From the NCBI RefSeq assembly GCF_000716605.1, contig NZ_JNXE01000011.1:1-64000 (forward strand): a stretch of 64,000 nt of DNA. Reading direction: 5' to 3'. Shown piece after piece: positions 7,561 through 15,098 of the stretch. The stretch is from Streptomyces sp. NRRL F-525 (GTDB lineage: Bacteria; Actinomycetota; Actinomycetes; Streptomycetales; Streptomycetaceae). Position 1 is the stretch's first letter, and every line of letters starts with the position of its first letter. The notes below the pieces were generated by a model. The model ran no database searches. It was not told the origin of the DNA and saw only the letters and a program-made list of their open reading frames with translations. The translations under genes were made by a program, and so were the position numbers.

Positions 7561-9201
7561 ATGACCCTGTCCACCGAGCTGCCCCGCGGGCAACGCACCC
7601 CGCCCGCTCCACCCCGCAGGGGGCGATTCACGCTCGCCGACCCGCTCGGCGCGCTGGCGATCCTGTCCGTGGTCGCGGTCGTAGCGCTGTGGGTGAGGAA
7701 CCAGGGCGGTCCACTCAGCCTGACGGCCTCCGACCGCGCGACCGGCTCCCTCGGCCTGCTCGCCGGACTGCTGGCCTCCGACCTGATGATCCTCCAGGTC
7801 GTCCTGCTCGCCCGGATCCCCTGGGTGGAACGGTCCTGGGGCCACGACCTGCTCACCCGCCGGCACCGCCTGGTCGGCTTCGCGTCGTTCTGGCTGATGA
7901 CGGCCCACGTCACCCTGTTCGCCTTGGAACGGTCCACCCGCGAACCCACGGCGATCCCGGACGCACTCCTGCGCCTGTTCGTCACCGACTCATGGATGCT
8001 GTTCGCCACCGTGGGGACCGCCCTGCTGATCATGGTCGTGGTCACCTCGATCCGCGCGGCCCGCCGCCGACTCCGCTACGAGTCCTGGCACCTGCTGCAC
8101 ATCTACTCCTACGCCGGCATCGCGGCCACCTTCCCGCACACCTTCACCGACGGCGCCGACTTCCACGAGACATGGACCCGCGTCTACTGGTGGTGCCTCT
8201 ACGGCTTCGCGTTCGCCGCCACCCTCCTCTACCGCGTCGCCCTGCCCGCCTGGCGCTCCCTGTACCACCGCCTGCGGGTCGAGTCCGTGGTCACCGAGGT
8301 GCCCGGCACGGTCTCGGTCACCCTCAAGGGCCACCGCCTGGACCGGATGCGGACGGCCTCCGGCCAGTTCTTCGTCTGGCGCTTCCTCGACGGCCCCGGC
8401 TGGTCCCGCGGCAACCCCTACACGCTCTCCGCCGCCCCCACCCCGGACCGGTTGCGCATCACGATCAAGTCCGTGGGCGACGGCAGCGAGCGCGCCGCCC
8501 GCCTCACCCCCGGCACCCGCGCCCTGATCGAGGGCCCCTACGGCACCCTCACCGCCCGTCGCCGTACCCACCCCGGCATGCTCCTCATGGCCGCCGGAAT
8601 CGGCATCACCCCCATGCGCGCCCTGCTCGAGGACGCCCCCTACGCCCCCGGCGAGGCCACCCTCATCTATCGCCACGGCGAGGACGAGCACGCCGTGTTC
8701 GCCGACGAACTCCGCGCCATCGCCGCCGACCGAGGCGTCGAGCTGATCCTCCTCCCGGGACCGCGCCGCGCCGACATGTCCTGGCAGGCGGCGGGTCCCG
8801 CGCACCGCGACGTCACGTCCTGGTCGGCCGCGGGTCCGGCCCACCTCACGGACATCTCCAGGCCGGCCACCGGTCCCGCGCGCCGCGCCGACACAACCTG
8901 GCAGACCGCGGACCCGGCCCACCGCACCGATGCCTCCCTGCAGGCGGCCGCTTCCGCGCACCGCGTCGGCACTTCCCGGCAGATCGCAGGTCCCGCCCAC
9001 CTCGCCGGCACTCCCGGGCACGCCACCGCCCCCGCTCACCTCGACGACGACGCCCAGGTCCTCAAGAACCTCGTCCCCGACATCGCCCACCGGGACATCT
9101 ACGTCTGCGGCCCGCCCACCTGGATCACCGCCGTCCGGAAGGCCGCCCGCGGCGCCGGCGCCCACCGCGACAGCATCCACACCGAAGAGTTCGCCTGGTA
9201 G
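7561..9201 (+). CDS. Ferric-reductase-like membrane oxidoreductase with an internal 13-residue repeat array
   Basis: A 546-residue integral-membrane flavocytochrome-type protein. Residues 25 to 245 hold about six membrane helices with paired His in MTAHVTLF and SWHLLHIYSYAG, suited to haem binding. Then come an FAD-binding domain (GNPYTLSAAP, IEGPYGT) and an NAD(P) domain (AAGIGITPMRALLED, YVCGPPTWITAVRKA, ending EEFAW). It should move electrons from NAD(P)H across the membrane to an outside acceptor. Unusual: residues 406-496 are seven tandem 13-residue repeats inserted between a strand (ELILLPGPRRAD) and the helix DAQVLKNLVPDI of the NAD domain; removing them restores the normal family sequence. 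ATG 7561 is chosen with AAGGA upstream; an upstream GTG at 7501 is less likely. A two-component system lies divergent and a small exported protein follows. Confidence 0.9.
   Translation: MTLSTELPRGQRTPPAPPRRGRFTLADPLGALAILSVVAVVALWVRNQGGPLSLTASDRATGSLGLLAGLLASDLMILQVVLLARIPWVERSWGHDLLTRRHRLVGFASFWLMTAHVTLFALERSTREPTAIPDALLRLFVTDSWMLFATVGTALLIMVVVTSIRAARRRLRYESWHLLHIYSYAGIAATFPHTFTDGADFHETWTRVYWWCLYGFAFAATLLYRVALPAWRSLYHRLRVESVVTEVPGTVSVTLKGHRLDRMRTASGQFFVWRFLDGPGWSRGNPYTLSAAPTPDRLRITIKSVGDGSERAARLTPGTRALIEGPYGTLTARRRTHPGMLLMAAGIGITPMRALLEDAPYAPGEATLIYRHGEDEHAVFADELRAIAADRGVELILLPGPRRADMSWQAAGPAHRDVTSWSAAGPAHLTDISRPATGPARRADTTWQTADPAHRTDASLQAAASAHRVGTSRQIAGPAHLAGTPGHATAPAHLDDDAQVLKNLVPDIAHRDIYVCGPPTWITAVRKAARGAGAHRDSIHTEEFAW
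8776..9048 (+). repeat. Seven in-frame 39-bp repeats (13 residues each)
   Basis: Seven consecutive 39-bp units code for degenerate copies of TSxQAAGPAHRxD: MSWQAAGPAHRDV, TSWSAAGPAHLTD, ISRPATGPARRAD, TTWQTADPAHRTD, ASLQAAASAHRVG, TSRQIAGPAHLAG and TPGHATAPAHLDD. The period is exact at the protein level while the bases have diverged, so the array is old or under selection to stay in frame. Confidence 0.92.
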
Positions 9202-9262
9202 CGGCGCCCCACCCCGTCAACAAGCGGAGCGGTACCACACCCCGTCAACAACAGGAGCACAC

Positions 9263-9484
9263 ATGCGACGCATCACCCTCTGGTTCACCGCCACCGTCTC
9301 CGTGGCCGTCCTCCTCTTCGCCTTCCAACTCAACGCCTCCGGCGCGACCGGCAAGTCCGGAGACGGCGGCGACCACATGCCGCCCGCCTCCACCTCCGCC
9401 TCGACGTCCAACGCCTCGGCCAAGCCCGGGGACGACAGCGCCGGCTACGGCGACCACGTCGGAAAGCCGGGCGAGGACAAGTAG
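9263..9484 (+). CDS. Small exported/anchored protein (possible remnant of FMN-binding partner)
   Basis: A 73-residue protein with an N-terminal signal/anchor (MRRITLWFTATVSVAVLLF) followed by a Ser/Thr/Ala/Asp/Gly-rich tail ending KPGEDK. ATG 9263 has AGGAG upstream and the gene follows the ferric-reductase gene by 61 bp, so they are likely cotranscribed. In Streptomyces, ferric-reductase genes of this type are often followed by an FMN-binding-domain protein whose N-terminus looks much like this one, and by an ApbE flavin transferase. Here only the signal and linker are present and no FMN-binding domain or ApbE gene follows. It may be a shortened relic or a separate small protein; function unknown. 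Confidence 0.7.
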   Translation: MRRITLWFTATVSVAVLLFAFQLNASGATGKSGDGGDHMPPASTSASTSNASAKPGDDSAGYGDHVGKPGEDK

Positions 9485-9560
9485 TTGCCTCACGGGCGCG
9501 CCAACTCCGGCTCCACGGACTCCTCTTCACGCACCGCACGTCGGCAGCCGTGCGCCCCCG

Positions 9561-10442
9561 TCACACCTCCGGCCGCCACCCCAACGCCCGCGATATCCCA
9601 CGCGCAGCGAGCCGCACCGCCGGTACCAACGCCGGTACCTGCGCGTCCACTTGAGGCACGACCACCGACACCGCGGCGACCACCGCACCGCCCGGCCCGC
9701 GCACCGGAGCCGCCACCGACAGCGCGTCGTCCGTGATCTGACGGGTACTCACCGCCACGCCGGTGCGCCGGACTTCGGCCAGCACCCGGCGCAGCCGTAC
9801 CGGATCGGTGATCGTGTACGGCGTGAACGGCGCCAACGGACCGGCGCAGTAGGCCTCTTGGGAGTCCGGGTCGTCGTGGGCCAGCAGGGCCAGGCCCACT
9901 CCGGTGGCGTGGAGCGGCCAGCGGGCGCCCACCCGGATGTGCACGCCGACCGCGGAACGGCCCGAGATCCACTCGGTGTAGACGACCTCCGCGCCGTCCC
10001 GCACCGCCAGCTGCACGTTCTCGTGCGTCGATTCGTACAAGTCCTCCAGGTAGGGGAGGGCCAGTTGGCGCAGGGCGAGCCCGCGGGGTGCCAGTGCCGC
10101 GATCTCCCACAGTCGTAGACCTACGTGGTACGTACCCGACGCGTCCCGTTCCAGGGCGCCCCACTCGGTGAGGGCGCCCGCTAGGCGGTGGGCGGTGGTG
10201 AGGGTGAGGCCGGCGCGGCGGCTGATGTCGGACAGGGACAGGGCCGTGTGCGCGTGGTCGAAGGCGGCGAGCACGGCGAGCAGCCGGTCCGGCGCGGAGC
10301 GCGTGGCGGGCGCCGTCGACCGGGGGATCCTCGAGGGCCGGGTGGTGGCTGCCGACCCGGTGATCGGCGCCGACTGTGCGGTGGCCGCGGACCCGGTGGT
10401 CGTAGCGGAACCGGTGCTCGTAGCGGACCGGGTGGTGGTCAT
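9561..10442 (-). CDS. IclR-family transcriptional regulator with repeat-bearing N-terminal tail
   Basis: A 293-residue regulator. After a low-complexity tail (residues 1-52) comes the IclR winged helix (DRLLAVLAAFDHAHTALSL, SDISRRAGLTLTTAHRLAGA) and the effector-binding domain with YTEWISGRSAVGVHIRVG and HATGVGLALLA. ATG 10442 has GGAGG seven bases upstream, so the tail is translated. The tail includes five 6-residue repeats (SATSTG, SATTTG, SAATAQ, SAPITG, SAATTR) that ordinary IclR proteins lack. The gene starts 20 bp after the MarR stop, so the two regulators are probably one operon. By context it may control an aromatic-acid pathway such as 4-hydroxybenzoate use; that is inference. Confidence 0.9.
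   Translation of the reverse strand: MTTTRSATSTGSATTTGSAATAQSAPITGSAATTRPSRIPRSTAPATRSAPDRLLAVLAAFDHAHTALSLSDISRRAGLTLTTAHRLAGALTEWGALERDASGTYHVGLRLWEIAALAPRGLALRQLALPYLEDLYESTHENVQLAVRDGAEVVYTEWISGRSAVGVHIRVGARWPLHATGVGLALLAHDDPDSQEAYCAGPLAPFTPYTITDPVRLRRVLAEVRRTGVAVSTRQITDDALSVAAPVRGPGGAVVAAVSVVVPQVDAQVPALVPAVRLAARGISRALGWRPEV
10351..10440 (-). repeat. Five in-frame 18-bp repeats in the IclR gene start
   Basis: Five adjacent 18-bp units, each of the type GCGGACCCGGTGGTCGTA on the + strand (10351, 10369, 10387, 10405, 10423), code for the SAxxTG repeats directly after the start codon of the IclR gene. Confidence 0.85.
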
Positions 10443-10462
10443 GGCCGGGCCTCCGTCCGGTG

Positions 10463-11008
10463 TCAGGTCAGTCCGTCCTCGGCGACCCGTTGCAGCAGGG
10501 TGTGCAGGGTCTCGCGCTCGGCCGCGTCGAGTGGGTCCAGCAGTTCGTTCGTGACGCGCAGGCCAGCCTCGTCCGTGTCGCGCAGGAAGCCGCGGCCGTC
10601 CGCTGTCAGGACCACGATGCGGCTGCGCCGGTCGTCGGGGGAAGGGCGGCGCTCGGCGAATCCCAGCTTCTCCAGGTCGTCGACCAGGCCGACGATCGCG
10701 CTCGGGTCGTAGCCGAGGCGGGTGCTCAGTTCGCGCTGGAGGGCGCCCTCGGACGTGGCCAGGAAGCGGAGCAGCGCGTAGTGGCGCAGGCGCAGGCCCG
10801 ACTCCTGGAGGAACGTGTTGAAGAGCTGGCCGGAGCGCAGGCCCAGCCGGTACATGAGGTAGCCCGTGTCCGCGTGCAGCCCGCGCATCCACGGCTCGTG
10901 CGCGTCGATCGGGGGGTTCGCGGCGTGCGGCTGACCGGCGATGGCGGGCTCCCTGGGTCGAGGCCCCGGGCGGGGCGTGCGGTGGTTCGGAGCCAGTGTG
11001 ACGCACAT
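10463..11008 (-). CDS. MarR-family regulator (CouR-like by context)
   Basis: A 181-residue MarR protein: dimerisation helices around MRGLHADTGYLMYRLGLRSG, a winged helix in ALQRELSTRLGYDPSAIVGLV, and the wing RRPSPDDRRSRIVVLT. It begins at ATG 11008, 126 bp from the divergent SDR gene, and the gap has an imperfect 20-bp palindrome that is a natural operator. In Rhodococcus the MarR protein CouR represses p-hydroxycinnamate genes and is released by the CoA-thioester; the adjacent enzyme set here is the same in kind, so this is the likely repressor of the 11.1-15.0 kb operon. Family call is firm; ligand is inferred. Confidence 0.9.
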   Translation of the reverse strand: MCVTLAPNHRTPRPGPRPREPAIAGQPHAANPPIDAHEPWMRGLHADTGYLMYRLGLRSGQLFNTFLQESGLRLRHYALLRFLATSEGALQRELSTRLGYDPSAIVGLVDDLEKLGFAERRPSPDDRRSRIVVLTADGRGFLRDTDEAGLRVTNELLDPLDAAERETLHTLLQRVAEDGLT

Positions 11009-11022
11009 GGTCCATCGGCAAC

Positions 11023-11042
11023 AACTATTGACGTCAACAATT
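11023..11042. promoter_or_regulatory. Candidate MarR operator in divergent promoter
   Basis: An imperfect 20-bp palindrome, AACTATTGAC|GTCAACAATT, with a perfect 10-bp core TTGACGTCAA at 11028-11037. It lies in an AT-rich island in the gap between the MarR gene and the SDR gene, 15 bp upstream of the MarR start codon, where binding would block both promoters. Confidence 0.6.
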
Positions 11043-11134
11043 ATTGCTCTTAGCTTCGATCTCGTAGCCGCACCCCGGTGGGTTCAGACCCCGGCGCGGC
11101 TCGCAGCCGTATCGCCGTGTGAAGGGATCCGCTC

Positions 11135-12052
11135 GTGCCCAGCATCGATCTGACCGGCAAGGTCGCCGTCGTCACCGGCAGTGGCCGGGGCCTCGGCCTC
11201 GCCTACGCGCACGCCCTGGCCGCCCACGGCGCGTCCGTGGTCGTCAACGACATCGACGAGGCGGTGGCCGAGCAGGCCGTGAAGTCGATCGCCGAGGCGG
11301 GCGGCACCGCCGTCGCCGAGGTCGTCCCGGTCGGCACGACGGAGGCCGCCGAACGGCTGGTGAATCGTGCCGTCGAGGAGTTCGGGCGGCTCGACATCCT
11401 GGTCACCAACGCGGGCATCCTGCGCGACAAGGTGCTGTGGAAGATGACCGACGAGGACTTCGACGCGGTGATCACCACCCACCTCAAGGGCACCTTCACC
11501 TGCGCCCGCGCCGCCGCCGTACGGATGCGCGAGCAGGGTGAGGGCGGCAGCCTGATCCTGGTCGGCTCGCCGGCCGGCCAGCGCGGCAACTTCGGCCAGA
11601 CCAACTACTCGGCCGCCAAGGCGGGCATCGCCGCCTTCGCCCGCACCTGGTCGATGGAACTCGGCCGGGCGGGCATCACCGTCAACGCGATCGTGCCGGT
11701 CGCCGCGACCGCGATGACCGAGACGATCCCCGCGTTCGCCCCGTACATCGAGGCCATGAGGAACGGCGACCCGCTGCCCGACTTCCTCCGCAAGGGCGAG
11801 GGCTTCGGCACCCCCGAGGACTGCGCGGCCCTCGTGCCCTACCTCGCCTCCGAGGCCGCGCGCGGGATCACCGGCCAGGCCATCGGCATCGGCGGCGACA
11901 AGGTGGCACTCTGGTCCCACCCGCAGGAGATCAGCGCGGCCTACGCCGACGGCGGCTGGACCCCTGACACCCTGGCCGACGCCTTCCCCACCTCGGTCGG
12001 CGCCGAACTCCAGTCGGTCGGCATCCCCGCACCGAAGCTGCCGGAGGCGTGA
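11135..12052 (+). CDS. Short-chain dehydrogenase (beta-hydroxyacyl-CoA dehydrogenase, CouN-like)
   Basis: A 305-residue NAD(P)-dependent dehydrogenase. It has the cofactor motif GSGRGLGLAYA near the N-terminus, NAG in VTNAGIL, and the catalytic triad Ser145, Tyr158 and Lys162 (GSPAG, NYSAAKAG). Its length and C-terminal extension (residues 250-305) resemble the dehydrogenase part of multifunctional beta-oxidation enzymes. In this operon it would oxidise the 3-hydroxy-3-arylpropanoyl-CoA made by the MaoC hydratase to the beta-keto thioester. GTG 11135 follows GAAGGG by eight bases. The stop overlaps the next start (TGATG), pointing to coupled translation. Confidence 0.88.
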   Translation: MPSIDLTGKVAVVTGSGRGLGLAYAHALAAHGASVVVNDIDEAVAEQAVKSIAEAGGTAVAEVVPVGTTEAAERLVNRAVEEFGRLDILVTNAGILRDKVLWKMTDEDFDAVITTHLKGTFTCARAAAVRMREQGEGGSLILVGSPAGQRGNFGQTNYSAAKAGIAAFARTWSMELGRAGITVNAIVPVAATAMTETIPAFAPYIEAMRNGDPLPDFLRKGEGFGTPEDCAALVPYLASEAARGITGQAIGIGGDKVALWSHPQEISAAYADGGWTPDTLADAFPTSVGAELQSVGIPAPKLPEA

Positions 12053-12951
12053 TGGACATCGGTACGGACACGGGTACGGGTATGGACGTCGGTGAACTCG
12101 TCGCGATCGACGTCCACACCCACGCGGAGGTGTCCTCCAAGGGCCACTCCTCCCTGGACGACGACCTGCACGACGCCTCCTCCGCCTACTTCAAGGTCGA
12201 GGGCAAGCGGAAACCGACGCTGGAGGAGACCGCCGCGTACTACCGCGAGCGGAAGATGGCCGCCGTGATCTTCACGGTCGACGCCGAGTCCGCGACGGGC
12301 ACCGAGCCCGTCCCGAACGAGGAGGTCGCCGAGGCCGCCGCCGCCAACGCGGACGTGCTCATCCCCTTCGCGTCCATCGACCCGTTCCGGGGCCGAGCGG
12401 GCGTGAAGCAGGCCCGCCGACTGGTCGAGGAGTACGGGGTCAAGGGCTTCAAGTTCCACCCCAACATCCAGGGCTTCTTCCCGAACGACCGGTCCGTGGC
12501 CTACGCCCTCTACGAGGTCATCGAGGAGACGGGCACCATCGCCCTCTTCCACACGGGCCAGACGGGCATCGGCGCGGGCGTACCGGGAGGCGGCGGGATC
12601 CGCCTCAAGTACTCCAACCCCCTGCATGTGGACGACGTCGCCGCCGACTTCCCGCACCTCAAGATCATCCTGGCGCACCCGTCCTTCCCCTGGCAGGACG
12701 AGGCCCTCGCCGTCGCCACGCACAAGCCGGGCGTCCACATCGACCTGTCCGGCTGGTCCCCGAAGTACTTCCCGCCGCAGCTGGTGCAGTACGCCAACAC
12801 CCTGCTGAAGGACAAGGTCCTCTTCGGCTCCGACTACCCCGTCCTCACCCCGGACCGCTGGCTCGCCGACTTCGAGAAGCTGCCGATCAAGGACGAGGTC
12901 AAGCCGAAGATCCTCAAGGAGAACGCCGCCCGCCTGCTCGGACTGACGTAA
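12052..12951 (+). CDS. Amidohydrolase-2-type metal hydrolase (CouO-like beta-ketoacyl-CoA hydrolase)
   Basis: About 299 residues of the amidohydrolase-2 (TIM-barrel, zinc) family. Metal ligands are visible in IDVHTHAE, in KGFKFHPNIQ, in ILAHPSFPW and in the late Asp of LFGSDYPVLT. The family includes ACMSD-type decarboxylases, but the operon matches Rhodococcus couN-couO, where the amidohydrolase performs the retro-Claisen release of 4-hydroxybenzoate from the beta-keto thioester. ATG 12052 overlaps the upstream stop; GTG 12049 and ATG 12082 are alternatives. The first ten residues are a small duplication (MDIG.. then MDVG..), and the conserved fold starts at VAIDVHTH, so the downstream start is possible. 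Confidence 0.85.
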   Translation: MDIGTDTGTGMDVGELVAIDVHTHAEVSSKGHSSLDDDLHDASSAYFKVEGKRKPTLEETAAYYRERKMAAVIFTVDAESATGTEPVPNEEVAEAAAANADVLIPFASIDPFRGRAGVKQARRLVEEYGVKGFKFHPNIQGFFPNDRSVAYALYEVIEETGTIALFHTGQTGIGAGVPGGGGIRLKYSNPLHVDDVAADFPHLKIILAHPSFPWQDEALAVATHKPGVHIDLSGWSPKYFPPQLVQYANTLLKDKVLFGSDYPVLTPDRWLADFEKLPIKDEVKPKILKENAARLLGLT

Positions 12952-12961
12952 GGGGCACCGG

Positions 12962-14548
12962 ATGCGCAACGAGGGACTGGGCTCCTGGCCCGCACGCCGG
13001 GCCCGGAAGACCCCGCACCGCACGGCTCTGGTACACGGTGGTTCGTCGACGGGCGACGGTGGACTGTCTACAGGCGGCGGCGGATCGTCGGCAGGCGACG
13101 GTGGATCGTCGACAGGCCGCAGTAGTTCGTCGATGGACTACGGCACATTGCATACCCGAACCACCCGCCTCGCCCACGCCCTCCGCACCCGGGGCGTCCG
13201 CCGCGGCGACCGCATCGCCTACCTCGGCCCCAACCACCCCTCTTACCTGGAGACCCTGTTCGCGGCCGGCATCCTCGGCGCGGTCTTCGTCCCCCTCAAC
13301 ACCCGCCTCGTCGGCCCGGAGATCGCCCACCAACTCACCGACTCCGGCGCCAAGATCCTCGTCTACGGCCCGACGCACGCCGGCCTCGTCGCCGGACTCC
13401 CGGGCAGCACCGACGTCCGTACGTACGTCGAAGTCGGCCCGGAATACGAGGAGTTGCTCGGCGCCGCCGCCGACGAGCCGATCGACGAGCCCGTCTCGGC
13501 AGACGACACCTGCATCATCATGTACACCTCGGGCACGACCGGCCGTCCCAAGGGCGCCATGCTCACCCACGGCAACCTGGCCTGGAACGCGATCAACGTC
13601 CTCGTCGACACCGACCTGATCGCGGACGAACGCGCCCTGGTCTCCGCCCCGTTGTTCCACACGGCCGGCCTCAACATGCTCACCCTGCCGGTGCTGCTCA
13701 AGGGCGGTACCTGCGTCCTGGTCGAGGCCTTCGACCCGGCGGCCACCTTCGACCTGATCGAACAGCACCGGATCACCTTCATGTTCGGGGTGCCGACGAT
13801 GTTCGACCAACTGGCCCGGCACCCTCGCTGGGCCGACGCCGACCTCTCCTCGCTGCGCATCCTCACCTGCGGCGGCTCCCCGGTACCGTCCCCGCTGATC
13901 GCCGCCTACCAGAAACGCGGACTCACCTTCCTCCAGGGCTACGGCATGACGGAGGCCGCGCCCGGAACCCTGTTCCTGGACGCCGAACACGCGGTCAGCA
14001 AGGCGGGTTCCGCGGGCGTACCGCACTTCTTCAGCGACGTACGGGTCGTACGGCCCGACCTCACCCCCGCCGACGTGGGCGAGACCGGCGAGGTCGTGGT
14101 GCGCGGGCCCCATGTCATGCCCGGTTATTGGGGGTTGCCCGAGGAGACGGCCGCGGTCTTCGCCGACGGCTGGTTCCGCAGCGGGGACGCGGCGCGGACC
14201 GACGAGGACGGGTACGTGTACATCGTCGACCGTATGAAGGACATGATCATCTCCGGTGGGGAGAACATCTACCCCGCCGAGATCGAGGACCTCCTCCTGG
14301 CCCACCCCGACATCGTGGAGTGCGCGGTCATCGGGGTCGCGGACGACAAGTGGGGCGAGGTGCCGCGCGCGGTCGTCGTGCCCCGCGAAGGTGCCTCCCC
14401 GGATCCGGACGAGGTGCTCGCGTCGCTGGCCGGCCGGCTCGCCAAGTACAAGATCCCCAAGTCGATGGTGGTCGCGGACGAACTCCCGCGCACCGCCTCC
14501 GGAAAGCTCCTCAAGTCCCGGGTGCGCAAGCGCTTCGGCGACCGGTAA
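12962..14548 (+). CDS. Acyl-CoA ligase (hydroxycinnamoyl-CoA synthetase-like, CouL role) with N-terminal repeat insert
   Basis: A 528-residue AMP-forming ligase of the ANL superfamily. It has the P-loop YTSGTTGRPKGAM, GYGMTEAAPG, the hinge-region Asp in RSGDAARTDEDGYVYIVDR, and the C-terminal catalytic Lys in TASGKLLKSR. It would activate a carboxylic acid, by context p-coumarate or ferulate, to its CoA ester. Unusual: residues 27-61 are five 7-residue Gly/Ser repeats (GSSTGDG type) placed where family members have a short strand before the conserved TYAEL-like block (here YGTLHTR). ATG 12962 follows AAGGGG. It lies ten bases after the amidohydrolase gene, in the same operon. Substrate is inferred from neighbours. 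Confidence 0.88.
   Translation: MRNEGLGSWPARRARKTPHRTALVHGGSSTGDGGLSTGGGGSSAGDGGSSTGRSSSSMDYGTLHTRTTRLAHALRTRGVRRGDRIAYLGPNHPSYLETLFAAGILGAVFVPLNTRLVGPEIAHQLTDSGAKILVYGPTHAGLVAGLPGSTDVRTYVEVGPEYEELLGAAADEPIDEPVSADDTCIIMYTSGTTGRPKGAMLTHGNLAWNAINVLVDTDLIADERALVSAPLFHTAGLNMLTLPVLLKGGTCVLVEAFDPAATFDLIEQHRITFMFGVPTMFDQLARHPRWADADLSSLRILTCGGSPVPSPLIAAYQKRGLTFLQGYGMTEAAPGTLFLDAEHAVSKAGSAGVPHFFSDVRVVRPDLTPADVGETGEVVVRGPHVMPGYWGLPEETAAVFADGWFRSGDAARTDEDGYVYIVDRMKDMIISGGENIYPAEIEDLLLAHPDIVECAVIGVADDKWGEVPRAVVVPREGASPDPDEVLASLAGRLAKYKIPKSMVVADELPRTASGKLLKSRVRKRFGDR
13040..13144 (+). repeat. Five in-frame 21-bp repeats in the acyl-CoA ligase
   Basis: Units of 21 bp begin at 13040, 13061, 13082, 13103 and 13124 and code for GSSTGDG, GLSTGGG, GSSAGDG, GSSTGRS and SSSMDYG. 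The array is exactly in frame and rich in CGTCG. Confidence 0.88.
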
Positions 14549-14571
14549 CTCCCTTAAGGAACAGGCTACTT

Positions 14572-15027
14572 ATGAGCATCACCGTCAACGGCCTCGACGA
14601 ACTCAAGAAGCTCGCGGGCAGCGACCTCGGCACCAGCGAGTGGATCGAGATCACCCAGGAGCGCGTCAACACCTTCGCCGACGCGACGGGTGACCACCAG
14701 TGGATCCACGTCGACCCGGAGAAGGCGGCGGCGGGCCCCTTCGGCGCGCCCATCGCGCACGGCTATCTGACCCTCTCCCTCTTCATCCCGCTCTTCACCG
14801 AGCTGCTGGACGTCGAGGGCGTGTCGACGAAGGTCAACTACGGCCTGAACAAGGTGCGTTTCCCCGCGCCGGTCAAGGTGGGGTCGCGGATCCGGCTCGT
14901 CGCGAAGCTCGCCTCGGTCGAGGACGTACCGGGCGGGGTGCAGGTCGCCGTCGAGGGGACGATAGAGATCGACGGCGGGCCGAAGCCCGCCGCCGTCCTG
15001 CAGAGTCTCTCGCGGTTCTACGCCTGA
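14572..15027 (+). CDS. MaoC-family dehydratase/hydratase (CouM role)
   Basis: A 151-residue hot-dog-fold hydratase. The hydratase-2 motif is present: DATGDHQWIHVDPEKAA followed by FGAPIAHGYLTLSL, with the Asp and His that activate water. It would add water across the double bond of an enoyl-CoA, here hydroxycinnamoyl-CoA, to give the substrate of the SDR enzyme. ATG 14572 follows TTAAGGA with suitable spacing, 23 bp after the ligase gene; it is the last gene of the operon. The family call is firm; the assigned step follows from the complete gene set. Confidence 0.9.
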   Translation: MSITVNGLDELKKLAGSDLGTSEWIEITQERVNTFADATGDHQWIHVDPEKAAAGPFGAPIAHGYLTLSLFIPLFTELLDVEGVSTKVNYGLNKVRFPAPVKVGSRIRLVAKLASVEDVPGGVQVAVEGTIEIDGGPKPAAVLQSLSRFYA

Positions 15028-15036
15028 CCGGCGGCT

Positions 15037-15098
15037 ACTGCTGACTGTCTACTTGCAGACTGTCTACGACCGACTGCCGACCATCGACCGTCGTTCGT
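15037..15098. repeat. Short degenerate direct repeats in the gap after the MaoC gene
   Basis: The 71-bp gap between convergent genes contains repeated pieces of the form GACTGTCTAC (twice, about 15 bp apart) followed by related GACCGACTGCC and GACCGTCG blocks; CTACTGCTG appears at both ends. No clear terminator hairpin is seen. The GGACTGTCTACAGG piece of the ligase repeat array is similar. Confidence 0.4.

Noticed and set aside
8776..9048. CRISPR-like array
   Set aside because: The units are adjacent and diverged, with no unique spacers, and they are translated in frame.
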